In this document: positions 37,901 through 42,449 of the stretch, in pieces
How positions within the stretch are numbered: position 1 is the stretch's first letter
Layout of the letters: the number at the start of each line of letters is the position of its first letter
Assembly: GCF_018143015.1 (NCBI RefSeq)
Contig: NC_054746.1
Location: 23,326,464-23,390,463 of the forward strand
Direction: 5' to 3'
DNA length: 64,000 nucleotides
Source: Lytechinus variegatus
Lineage: Eukaryota > Echinodermata > Echinoidea > Temnopleuroida > Toxopneustidae
The notes under the pieces: generated by a model
The model's database searches: none
What the model saw: only the letters and a program-made list of their open reading frames with translations
What the model was told of the DNA's origin: nothing
Program-made: the position numbers and the translations under genes

Positions 37901-38809
37901 GCTAGGCACATCCCAAAAGACCCTGAATGCTATGGCTTCTACCTACGTCTCTATGACAACATCTGTAAGTGGGAAGAAGGCAGTTCTACCCCTGTCTTGC
38001 ACATCACGTGGGCGAAGCACTTTGTAGCCTCGGTAACCAAGTTTGATAGCAGCATTAGAGATCGGTTAGATGTAAGGTTAATTGATGCTGATGGAAAAGA
38101 AGAAGTGGAAGAGAATGAGGAGGATGATGAGGAAGAAGATAAAGAGGAGGAAGGAGAAGGAGAGGCTGGTGAAGCGAAGAAAACTGGGAAGGATAAGGAA
38201 GAGGATATCAACAAGAATGTGGTCTCTGCACCTGATGAAGCAGATAGTTGTGGAAAGAAAGGTAAGACGGAGAATGAGGGTGAACGCAATGAGGATAACA
38301 TTCATCCAGAACTCTTCTCCGATCCTTTCACCGGCTTAGGGTCACTTTGGGACACCAAGACGGAATTCAGTGACTTTCTGAGCACTCGCTCAAATGGCAG
38401 TGCCTTCCCGGGCATGACCCTAGAATCTCTCATGAAAGCCGAGAGTCCTGCAGAAATGGCATTCCACAGGCGTCTCAAGTCGCAGCTTTCACAGGATGAT
38501 ACTGGTGCACAAGGACAGAGTGAGAGTAAACAAGGTGATGATGCAGGATGTGTCGATGAGGATGATGACACCAAGGATGATCTTGAGGACAGCATCAACC
38601 TGCCACCGCAACCTGTACCCAAGATCCTCTTGAGGAGTGCGAAGATGAAAGGCCTGCGTGGTATCCTCACCTCTACAGGTAAACTAAACACTGCAGCCAT
38701 CCACCTTCAGCTGACGGCCCAATCGCAGGTCCAGGTCGGCAAGAGAATTCGATCCACTAACGATTATGAGGACTATGGCACCTTGAGACGAAGACCACGC
38801 AGGGAATAA
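4501..38809 (+). CDS. MEN1: Menin, whole gene: join(4501..4924, 7580..7774, 11223..11365, 33255..33295, 35464..35688, 37792..38809)
   Basis: Menin is a nuclear scaffold that tethers KMT2A/B (MLL1/2) H3K4 methyltransferase complexes and LEDGF to chromatin and binds JunD. The six exons give 2046 nt, 681 residues, against about 610-615 in human. Order: N-terminal domain (1-100), transglutaminase-like core with SEDHAW (171-176), TPR-like palm with the MLL-binding pocket (Y312, Y316, W334, E356 match human Y319, Y323, W341, E363), then the C-terminal region. An acidic Glu/Asp run (about 445-470) enlarges the disordered loop. The [10 protein letters not shown] and LTAQSQVQ blocks and a basic tail (RRRPRRE) match the conserved menin C terminus. 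Start chosen because the N terminus aligns with menin and lies after an NRF-1/YY1-like promoter. All introns are GT-AG. Odd points: a 41-nt exon 4 and a 21.9-kb intron 3. Confidence 0.95.
4925..7579 (+). other. MEN1 intron 1
   Basis: 2.66-kb GT-AG intron. It contains a tRNA-derived SINE-like element near 6240-6330 and, near 7240-7390, a repeat with TTGCAATTAATTGCA-type inverted motifs. Otherwise AT-rich with no coding signal. Confidence 0.8.
6245..6330 (+). mobile_element. tRNA-derived SINE-like head
   Basis: A box A-like segment (TAGCTCAGTGAG, 6251-6262) and an exact box B (GGTTCAAATCC, 6302-6312) are spaced as in a tRNA internal promoter. No acceptor stem closes around them, so it is a degraded tRNA-related SINE or pseudogene, not a tRNA gene. 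The A/G-rich stretch that follows may be its tail. Confidence 0.45.
7580..7774 (+). CDS. MEN1: MEN1 coding exon 2
   Basis: Residues 142-207 (both ends split, phase 1 in and phase 1 out). Acceptor TTGTTAG and donor ATGG|GTAAGA. Carries the most conserved menin segment, [20 protein letters not shown] followed by [13 protein letters not shown], part of the transglutaminase-like fold. S171, E172, D173 and H174 match human S178-H181 near the MLL pocket. Confidence 0.95.
7775..11222 (+). other. MEN1 intron 2
   Basis: 3.45-kb GT-AG intron. Near 7985-8300 it has sequence similar to the 3' half of the SINE at 18265-18600 (a TATAGTGCAG-type tail motif), probably an old SINE or LINE fragment. A hammerhead-like motif lies at 10267-10305. 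The rest is AT-rich, without coding signal. Confidence 0.75.
10267..10305 (+). other. Hammerhead-ribozyme-like motif
   Basis: A CGATGA box followed by a 5-bp stem (GATTC at 10276-10280 with GGATC at 10287-10291; TGCTA loop between) and then GAAA resembles the CUGANGA - stem II - GAAA core. Such motifs occur in the terminal repeats of Penelope-like retroelements. Stems I and III are not clear and the first box is imperfect, so this may be a degraded element terminus. Confidence 0.3.
11223..11365 (+). CDS. MEN1: MEN1 coding exon 3
   Basis: Completes codon 207 and encodes residues to 254. Acceptor TGTACAG and donor CAACAG|GTGGGT, phase 0. Encodes EKSWLYLNG and [20 protein letters not shown], matching the human WLYLKG and CAINPSIDLHTDSLEL region. 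Confidence 0.93.
11725..12549. mobile_element. Palindromic (foldback/MITE-like) element, ~825 bp
   Basis: The ends are inverted (CTTGGCAGACCTTCACG left; AATGAAGGTCTGTCTTGGG right). The two halves mirror each other: 12049-12083 and 12375-12412 hold the same ATCTTTAAATCCATGAAATGG-type segment in opposite orientation, and CGGTAAATATTG is inverted around a centre near 12235. Both flanks are rich in GAGGAGC/GCTCCTC motifs. No ORF. The same internal segment recurs in the hAT-like element at 14489-16278, so the two share subsequences. Confidence 0.7.
13181..14018 (+). repeat. TGTCTC-type dispersed repeat with 150-170-bp tandem subunits
   Basis: Begins TGTCTCGGCTGCG, followed by GGCGCCGCTTTTCCGACGGC. 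It then has about four diverged copies of a unit containing GAATTACCATCATAAC (near 13267, 13420, 13583 and, degenerate, 13753). The units include AAGGTCA motifs. It ends with GCAGGTGAGACTGCCAGAG. A shorter inverted copy lies at 59697-60083 with the same terminal sequences, so this is a dispersed family. No ORF. Confidence 0.75.
14350..14488. repeat. Tandem repeat array, left part
   Basis: Contains the unit GATCCAAA ... GGATAAGGTA ... GAAGGAGAAGGCA ... GGTGGTGTATGT. The same unit recurs at 16279-16395 and, more degenerate, 16396-16500, on the far side of the 1.8-kb insertion. The array was therefore continuous before the insertion. Confidence 0.6.
14489..16278. mobile_element. hAT-like nonautonomous DNA transposon, 1.79 kb
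   Basis: Left end CAGGCCTCTACAAA and right end, read inverted, CAGGGCGCGACAAA form terminal inverted repeats of the CAGGG type typical of hAT elements. The flanks share GTGTATG (14482-14488 and 16279-16285), consistent with a 7-8-bp target duplication. Subterminal regions are rich in CTTGCCC/GGGCAAG palindromes on both sides. Two internal copies of an ATCTTTAAATCCATGAAATGG-type segment lie near 14810 and 14980. No transposase ORF, so it would depend on another element. Confidence 0.65.
16279..16500. repeat. Tandem repeat array, right part
   Basis: Two further copies of the 110-130-bp unit (GATCCAAACC ... GGATAAGGTA ... TGAACAGGGTTG ... GTGTATGTACATGTA). They continue the array seen at 14350-14488. 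Confidence 0.6.
17925..18053 (-). pseudogene. Exon-like segment, possible beta-lactamase-related fragment
   Basis: On the minus strand, a pyrimidine-rich tract ending TTTGTTGCAG precedes an open segment ending GAAAAAGAG|GTAAGG, a good acceptor and donor around about 128 nt. The frame reads [20 protein letters not shown], then [17 protein letters not shown]. The GG(A/S)xGGH ... PxLxLxVFTN pattern resembles the C-terminal part of serine beta-lactamase-like (AmpC/LACTB) proteins, but from memory only. No partner exons were found. It could be an orphan exon, a fragment carried by a repeat, or coincidence. Confidence 0.25.
18265..18600 (-). mobile_element. tRNA-derived SINE with (ATA)n tail
   Basis: Read on the minus strand: box A TGGCCCATTGG (18578-18588), box B GGTTCGAATCC (18534-18544), then a unique body with CCACATTGTGCTGCACTCG and GCTACAGCCGGGGTAG, and a 3' tail of ATT/ATA triplets near 18275-18296. 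This is the layout of a tRNA-class SINE. The TATAGTGCAG 3' motif also occurs near 8010, suggesting another copy in intron 2. Confidence 0.75.
19145..22776 (-). mobile_element. Full-length non-LTR retrotransposon (LINE), antisense in MEN1 intron 3
   Basis: A 3.63-kb element. On the minus strand it has a ~280-nt 5' leader, one long ORF (22499-19536), a ~370-nt 3' UTR with an AATAAA motif near 19182, and a 26-nt poly(A) tail (T-run 19145-19170 on the plus strand). TCTAAATGA at 19134-19142 and 22777-22785 is a likely target-site duplication. The intact ORF and recognisable duplication suggest a recent insertion. Clade is uncertain: ORF layout and RT motifs suggest the CR1/L2/Daphne or jockey group. 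Confidence 0.85.
19536..22499 (-). CDS. LINE endonuclease-reverse transcriptase ORF (987 aa)
   Basis: Encodes the retrotransposition enzyme: an apurinic-like endonuclease nicks target DNA and the reverse transcriptase primes on the nick. Visible endonuclease motifs are SETW (74-77), GDFNID (180-185) and SDHLPI (248-253). Reverse transcriptase motifs are NYRPISLLP (553-561), [12 protein letters not shown] (624-635), [13 protein letters not shown] (681-693) and the catalytic FADD (712-715). The C terminus has a WNNIP-containing region common in this LINE group. No frameshift or internal stop. No separate ORF1 was seen, so the element either uses a single ORF or lost its first ORF by 5' truncation. 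Start is the first in-frame ATG. Confidence 0.93.
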   Translation of the reverse strand: MNLDDVLNDALFTPQCKYYTANEFNIAFNTTKIDKPINFSFMHVNIRSLQKNFDTFSEFLSILNTFPFSLIAMSETWLHSTTPNIFNIDNYTLKHNDRKHGMGGGVAFYIHNDLHFKIRHDIKLEGIESLFIEIVEDNKKNKIAGIIYRPPNNITNTFLDRLETCLEKISRENKDVYFMGDFNIDISKPYTPLGQQFIDLFSSFSFKSLINKPTRITSTTHTILDNIFSNVDTLNDKDNNGIIYYDISDHLPIFTICQDDKHLPKQQNNEKITRRKETKRNIQSLKTDLSAEGWADVYREDNINESYDIFLNKLLYYYDKNVPLTRIKPHKNKNKQPWITQGIIQSIFTRNRLYKISLKSPTQEHQNKYKKYRNKLTSIIRLARRSYFSNKIENNKDNNKTLWRTVNKMLNKNTRDFNNVDFLLNGHKTQDPSEIANAFNSFFTNVGPNLASKIASNANDFSTYLSNHAEHSLFFNPTNTHEIIEIVRSFKSTKSSGHDGISVCLLKEIIHFLASPLSYIFNLSLSNGIFPDQLKIAKIIPIYKKEDPCQISNYRPISLLPSISKILEKIVYTRLYSFLDTNKLLISNQYGFRKNHSTDYAILQLHDKIIDSLSKNEHTVGVFMDLSKAFDTMDHHILLYKLKTYGIRGIVLSWFTDYLSNRRQYVNFHYKSSQVCTVKCGIPQGSILGPLLFLIYMNDIINASPVLTYVLFADDTNVFYSHKNLDMLETIFNHELDKLSMWFKSNKLSLNINKTNFIYFKHLNSKHTFRGSIKINNISLVEKQETKFLGVIIDSNLTWNSHIHNVSTLVARGIGILYKLKYCLSQRSLFMLYNSFILSHISYCNILWGNSNITKIDSILRLQKKALRICSHSQYLAHSDPIFRKLKTLKINDIHTLQSAIFMYKFSINAIPTSFQNIFTYNRDIHSYPTRHSSDFHLTNPKIILAQKTIRHHGPDIWNNIPNHIKLTASVFSFKASLKKYLLSRYS
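22786..25860. other. AT-rich intronic block with diverged long-period repeats
   Basis: No coding exon was recognised. Similar blocks seem to recur: ATCACGAAATTGACTCCTAT near 24312, ATCACGAGGTTGACTCCTAT near 25120 and AACAAGGTAGACTCCAATG near 25580, each preceded by similar AGA-rich sequence. Spacing is irregular (about 800 and 460 bp), so this is at best an old, decayed repeat array. Confidence 0.35.
26390..26600 (+). mobile_element. tRNA-Val(CAC)-like SINE
   Basis: Box A TGGCGCAGTTGG (26404-26415) is a perfect consensus and box B GGTTCAAACCC (26448-26458) is close to it. The anticodon arm (CCGT-CTCACAA-ACGG) shows a CAC anticodon, pointing to a tRNA-Val ancestor. D-stem pairs are broken and the 5' acceptor strand (GGTGTGT) does not pair with the 3' strand (GCCGCGT), so it is not a working tRNA gene. 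The following ~140 bp looks like a SINE body. Confidence 0.6.
28812..28825 (+). promoter_or_regulatory. Perfect RFX X-box motif in MEN1 intron 3
   Basis: GTAGCCATGGCAAC fits every position of the X-box consensus GTNRCCNNRGYAAC bound by RFX factors, which drive ciliary genes. By arithmetic such a match is expected well under once per 64 kb on both strands, so chance is possible but not likely. Its target, if any, is unknown. Confidence 0.35.
29703..32306 (+). repeat. Cluster of nine copies of TGTCCCATAAGTCACA
   Basis: A 16-bp motif, TGTCCCATMAGTCACA, occurs nine times in the same orientation: 29703, 29871, 29887, 30284, 31556, 31902, 31924, 32111 and 32291 (start positions). Copies vary mainly at the ATAAG/ATCAG position and the first two bases. 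Spacing is irregular (16 to about 1270 bp), with two close pairs (29871/29887 and 31902/31924). The sequence between copies shows no obvious common unit. Confidence 0.8.
32341..32809. mobile_element. MITE with inverted ends, carrying a nested SINE
   Basis: Left end CTTATACCATCTTCACACTG (32341-32360) is inverted at the right end, GCAGTGTGAAGACGGTATAAG (32789-32809). The halves also mirror each other internally (CGGGACTGTCGCGG near 32393; CCCGGGACTGTGCCG near 32689). No ORF. The tRNA-derived element near 32490-32580 lies between the two halves and interrupts them. Confidence 0.7.
32490..32580 (+). mobile_element. tRNA-derived SINE head nested in the MITE
   Basis: Box A TGGTCTAGTGG (32505-32515) and box B GGTTCGATTCC (32547-32557) are both perfect consensus. 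The acceptor strands do not pair, so it is a SINE head, not a tRNA gene. Its 3' body and exact end inside the MITE were not resolved. Confidence 0.6.
33255..33295 (+). CDS. MEN1: MEN1 coding exon 4 (41 nt)
   Basis: A very short exon: acceptor TTTCTTTCAG, donor AAAAA|GTAAGA. It encodes [13 protein letters not shown] plus two bases of codon 268, matching human LLWLLYDLGHLE. Phase 0 in, phase 2 out. Tryptophan and glycine positions are conserved, which supports so short an exon. Confidence 0.92.
33486..33962. mobile_element. MITE, 477 bp, with TAGGTGGTTTCA inverted ends
   Basis: Left TAGGTGGTTTCAAATCGCCT and right AGGCGGTCTGAAACCACCTA are inverted repeats. It is GC-richer than its surroundings, rich in CpG, and internally repeats TTCCCGTAATTTGCTTTCACA-like segments (near 33730 and 33850). 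No ORF with transposase features. Confidence 0.75.
34061..34320 (+). repeat. Repeat with hammerhead-like core
   Basis: CTGAAGA (34082-34088) is followed by a 7-bp stem (CGGACAG at 34089-34095 with CTGTCCG at 34101-34107) and then GAAAC overlapping its end, and GTC soon after. The 5' part (GACCACTCCTGAA) is duplicated 15 bp upstream. The downstream 200 bp is pyrimidine-rich. CTGAAGA...GAAAC arrangements occur in terminal repeats of Penelope-like elements, so this may be the end of such an element. Confidence 0.35.
34884..35425. mobile_element. Palindromic nonautonomous repeat (family also at 59270-59640)
   Basis: Segments of the left half (AATTTCATCAAAATCGG near 34972; GATGATGTCACATCTCCACTT near 35070) recur inverted in the right half (AAGTGGAGATGTGACATCAG near 35292; CCAATTTTGATGAAATTTTC near 35396). 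The start TTTAAAGGGATGATCCGGGC resembles, inverted, the end of the 59270-59640 copy. No ORF. Confidence 0.65.
35464..35688 (+). CDS. MEN1: MEN1 coding exon 5
   Basis: Completes codon 268 and encodes to codon 343 (phase 2 in and out). Acceptor ATCTTGTAG, donor CAGCCA|GTAAGT. Encodes [20 protein letters not shown] and the palm segment [10 protein letters not shown] ... YWAEGA. Y312, Y316 and W334 of the MLL pocket are kept. Two positions linked to menin-inhibitor resistance in human differ: human M327 (isoform 615 numbering) is T315 here and human T349 is G337. Confidence 0.94.
35689..37791 (+). other. MEN1 intron 5
   Basis: 2.10-kb GT-AG intron. It holds one copy of the 391-bp palindromic MITE (36334-36724). 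The rest is AT-rich with no coding signal. Confidence 0.8.
36334..36724. mobile_element. Palindromic MITE, copy 1 (391 bp)
   Basis: Nearly perfect inversion around a centre near 36530 (CCTGGTTCCTAACATGTATAACCAGG). The halves contain ACCATATTTTGGTAGAGCATG and its inverse. Ends are TACCCAAG and, inverted, TAACAAAG. The copy at 41320-41710 is the same length and collinear, so this is a repeat family. No ORF. Confidence 0.85.
37792..38809 (+). CDS. MEN1: MEN1 coding exon 6 (terminal)
   Basis: Completes codon 343 and runs to the TAA at 38807-38809. Acceptor TTTAATGAAG is weak at its last bases but phase and similarity are exact: [20 protein letters not shown] matches human [20 protein letters not shown]. 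It carries the [16 protein letters not shown] block, the acidic low-complexity loop (about 445-470), an 85-residue disordered stretch and the conserved C-terminal [13 protein letters not shown] and basic tail. Confidence 0.95.
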
Positions 38810-38869
38810 GGAGGACTGAATTCCATTGATAAACTTTGCCAGTAATGTCAAGGATTCCTTTTTCTTGGC

Positions 38870-38875
38870 AATAAA
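38870..38875 (+). terminator. AATAAA polyadenylation signal after MEN1
   Basis: AATAAA begins 61 nt after the stop codon. Further AATAAA motifs occur downstream (for example near 41095, 45480 and 46550), so alternative longer 3' UTRs are possible. Confidence 0.5.
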
Positions 38876-41319
38876 ATAATTAAATATGTTTCACTGTTTG
38901 ATGTATGAATGTCAACAAACAGAATTTGTTTATTTCTATGAAGAGTACCTGAAGTGATGGAACAGTGCCATGCATAAAAATATATTTTGTTTTTTGTCAT
39001 TGACAAAAAGCATTTAGTCTTAAGAATGAAATCGTAACTTAAATTTTAGTTGCCAATTAATGTTTACATTGTCATTTATCAAGTTGTATAAAGAGAGCAT
39101 ATCTTATCTCATCTAAATTTGTCTTCAGTCTGAAAGGTCACAATTTTCTTTGAGATTTACTTTACATAATAATCAACTTTCTGAACCTTATTTTTGTAAT
39201 GTTAACGAATTAAAAACATATTTTAAACTTAGACTTTTAAGCTTTTCACCAACATTTCCACATTCTATGAAATAACAAATCTTTACTGCAGAGACAATCT
39301 TCAGATAAATTGATTTGGCGGAAAAAACATCCTGTAAAATTTAGGTTGTTCTTTGTGCATTTTCGAGATAAAAAGTGCACTTTGTGAACTTCTGTTCCTT
39401 GACTCTGCAATATGTACGTATTTCATGTGCATTTATCATATATTTTCTTGTATATTTTAATGAAAACAAGACAGTACACAGGTGCGGAGTGCAATTGTGC
39501 CCTTCTTTTTATGTTTCATAAGCATGCTTTATGTGATCAGTTGGTCAGATTTTTATATTTATTGTATGGAAATACAAATTGTATTTATGTCTTTTGAAAT
39601 TTATTGTATTTGCTTGAATATGTACATTTTCCTTACAAGTAATGAACAGAACTTCCCTGTGACATTAATCCAGTTGTACATACTGTATAGCACCGAAAAA
39701 GTGTTGCTTTTAAAAGTGTAAACTCTTCTTGTTGGAGTGCTTTATCTTTGTAGATATGAAGTTGTCTGTTTTCTTCTGATTATGGAGAAGATGGTAAATG
39801 CTTATCTAATGATTTCATGTATCAAAGGGAATTTACCCTGATAATTTCAGTTTTGATGAAAGCAGAAAAATTCAAAGGTTTAAAAAAATCCATCAAAAAA
39901 TAACAGTTATGAATTTTTTTTTTTGGAGAAATAATGTGACCTCACAGACGATATTGTTTTGCATCATAAATTCTCCATTGCCATTTCCCCCAAAATTTGA
40001 TAATGGTTTTATACATGTATGTGTGTTGAATATATCATCAGACGCACAATTTCACAGTTCATACCCCATTCTTTAAGAAAAATATATTCGTATTTATCAT
40101 ATTCCATATAAAAAAAACAAATTTATGGAATATATAGAACATGATATATGGAAAAGCTGCTTGCATATCATGTTAGATATTTAAAATTTTTAGAACTTGA
40201 TACCTTTTTATTTTTTTATGAGGTTTTCCAGAAACTGTCAATATTTTTATTTTTTTTCTGCTTTTATCCTAACCAACTTATCATAAGGGTGAACTTCCCT
40301 TTAGAATGTTGTTATCTGAATGTTGTATTAATAAATTGTTTCTTGAGAAGAGCTTTCTCCTCCAAAACCTCTCTCTCTTGTCATGACCAAATTATAATAC
40401 TTTTTGCATGCCTGGATGAATTGATAACTTCTTGACATTTTGTATTTTATACATTGTTTTTTTCTTTTTTTCGAATATATTTTCTGTCCATTCATAGTTG
40501 ACATTTCATTGAAAATCTTTTAAATGAACAGCAGTTTTTATTCAAATTGTTACCAAAGAATAAATATGACATTCTTCATGTTGTTGCTATGTATTATGCA
40601 CTTGCCAAACGTTTGGAATGTATTTGGTCCTCTCGTAAGCTGTTGATGTATCATATTGATGTAAAGTGTAATTGAATTTGAATTGTTAATATTGTTTATA
40701 AAAAAATTGTGTAGATTCATTGACCGAATACTCTTTGTCATTTTATTGTTCGATGCTTGTATAGATAATAATGTCTTTCTGTCAGTAGAAAAGTTCCTTT
40801 GTAAATTACAAGAAGAGGGTTATGATATAAAGTGTAATAATGAACAAAATGCTTTTGTAAGTAAGGGTTGTATTTTAGAGATGCAGCATGTTAGGACAAA
40901 AATTGATTGAGGCTTTAAAAAAGGAGTTTGATATTTTTATAGTGCATATTGTAATACAATTATATACGAAGTATGCCTAGGCAAATATAATCATATTTCT
41001 GTGTTCATTTGGTCATTTAAAATGCCTTTGAACTTTTATTTCAGCATCAATTAAAAGTTCCAATGATGTCGATTTAAAGTAAAGTTATTTTTTAATAAAT
41101 ACCTGAAAGGTTTTGTTGAATTCTATGGATTTATTGGAACAATATACAAATATATTATAAAATTTTATCAAGATTTTATGGTAAAAAATTCAAAGAAAAT
41201 TTTGAAGTAGTTGAGTGTATCCACCATTTGAACATGCTGGATGAAATTTCTGCATCACCATTTTGTTTTGAAGACTGAATCAGGCTACAACAAGTCTTGC
41301 ACTTATGGCCTTTATAGAG

Positions 41320-41710
41320 TACCGAAGTGTGACGTCATCAATTTTTACTTTTTGCATATCAGCGTTTTTATACCATATTTTGGTAGAGCATGATGAAAAC
41401 CCCCACAACCCAAATTTGGTGGGAATCGGTCCATGGGGCCCTTAGATATGACCTCATGAATACATAATTATCCCCATTGAAGTCAGTGTATTATGGCCTG
41501 GTTCCTAACTTTAAGAACCTGGCCAATAATACACTGACTTCAGTTGGGCTAATTATGTATTCAGAGGTCATCTCTTAGGGCCCCATGGACCGATTCCCAC
41601 CAAATTTTTGCTGAGGGGGTTTTTCATCATGCTCAACCAAAATATGGTATAAAAAAACACTGAAATTCTAAAAAAAAAAATAATAAATTTGTGACGTCAT
41701 CCCTTCGGTA
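41320..41710. mobile_element. Palindromic MITE, copy 2 (391 bp)
   Basis: Inverted ends TACCGAAGTGTGACGTCATC and, read inverted, TACCGAAGGGATGACGTCAC. Centre near 41515 (CCTGGTTCCTAACTTTAAGAACC). Same length and collinear with the copy in MEN1 intron 5. The ends lie in a TA context, compatible with a TA target duplication. Confidence 0.85.
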
Positions 41711-41784
41711 TGCTATACCAACATATTGCCTCAATTTTATTTCAAACAAGAAAAATCAAAATTTTCAAATTAAAATCCATGCCC

Positions 41785-41870
41785 ATTTGGGGATTCAAAC
41801 CTGCAATCTTGCAAGCACAAGGACTTACCGGTAAGTCAAAGCACCATGCTGTTGAACTGCCAAAGGACAT
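41785..41870 (-). mobile_element. tRNA-like SINE segment
   Basis: On the minus strand a box A-like TGGCAGTTCAA (41852-41862) and a box B-like GGTTTGAATCC (41791-41801) are present at tRNA-like spacing. Both deviate from consensus and no acceptor stem forms, so this is a degraded SINE or tRNA pseudogene. Confidence 0.35.
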
Positions 41871-42118
41871 TAGAAATTACTTTATATCCTTATGACTTGT
41901 GTTTAGAACATTTAAGAGGTGTTGTCTTTGAATAAATTCTATTATTTTGTCAGTCTTGCAGCTTAGTGGTACAGAAAGAACAGCTGCATGCTGGACCAGA
42001 ATGAATTTAATTCAAATTAGGATCTGGCGATAGATTTAAATTTAGAGATAATTCCAGTGATAAGATTCCAGTACTTGAATGACCTATAATGCTATCTTTG
42101 AAAGATATTATTGATTGT

Positions 42119-42449
42119 TAAGTGGGCTATTCTTGGTCATGTGTGTGACCGAAATTATAACAAACCTTGATTTCAATCAGTTATAAATTCAAAAGTTTTA
42201 GAGATTTAGTAATATCAAAGGTTATATAGCATTAACATGTTTAGTAAGCTATGATTGAGAAATATTTTTAGCTATCTCCAAAATGCAGGTTCAAGGTCAG
42301 AGGTCAAAAGGAGTGGGTCACGTGTGTGACTTCACACAGAAGCATGATTTTGAAAGTTTAAAATCTCTGAAAGTTTTTGATTTGTAACTATTAAAGTAAA
42401 GATTTGTCATAATTTTGGTCACACACATGACCGAGAATGGCCCAAGTAA
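42119..42449. mobile_element. MITE/palindromic repeat, ~330 bp
   Basis: TTCTTGGTCATGTGTGTGACC near the left end is inverted near the right end as GGTCACACACATGACCGAGAA. The inversion extends inward through AAAGTTTTAGAGATT and AATCTCTGAAAGTTTTT. No ORF. A DR1-type AGGTCAGAGGTCA lies inside at 42294-42306. Confidence 0.75.

Noticed and set aside
37951..38301. Serine-rich minus-strand frames opposite MEN1 exon 6
   Set aside because: Antisense shadow of the Glu/Asp-rich segment; menin strand shows clear family similarity.
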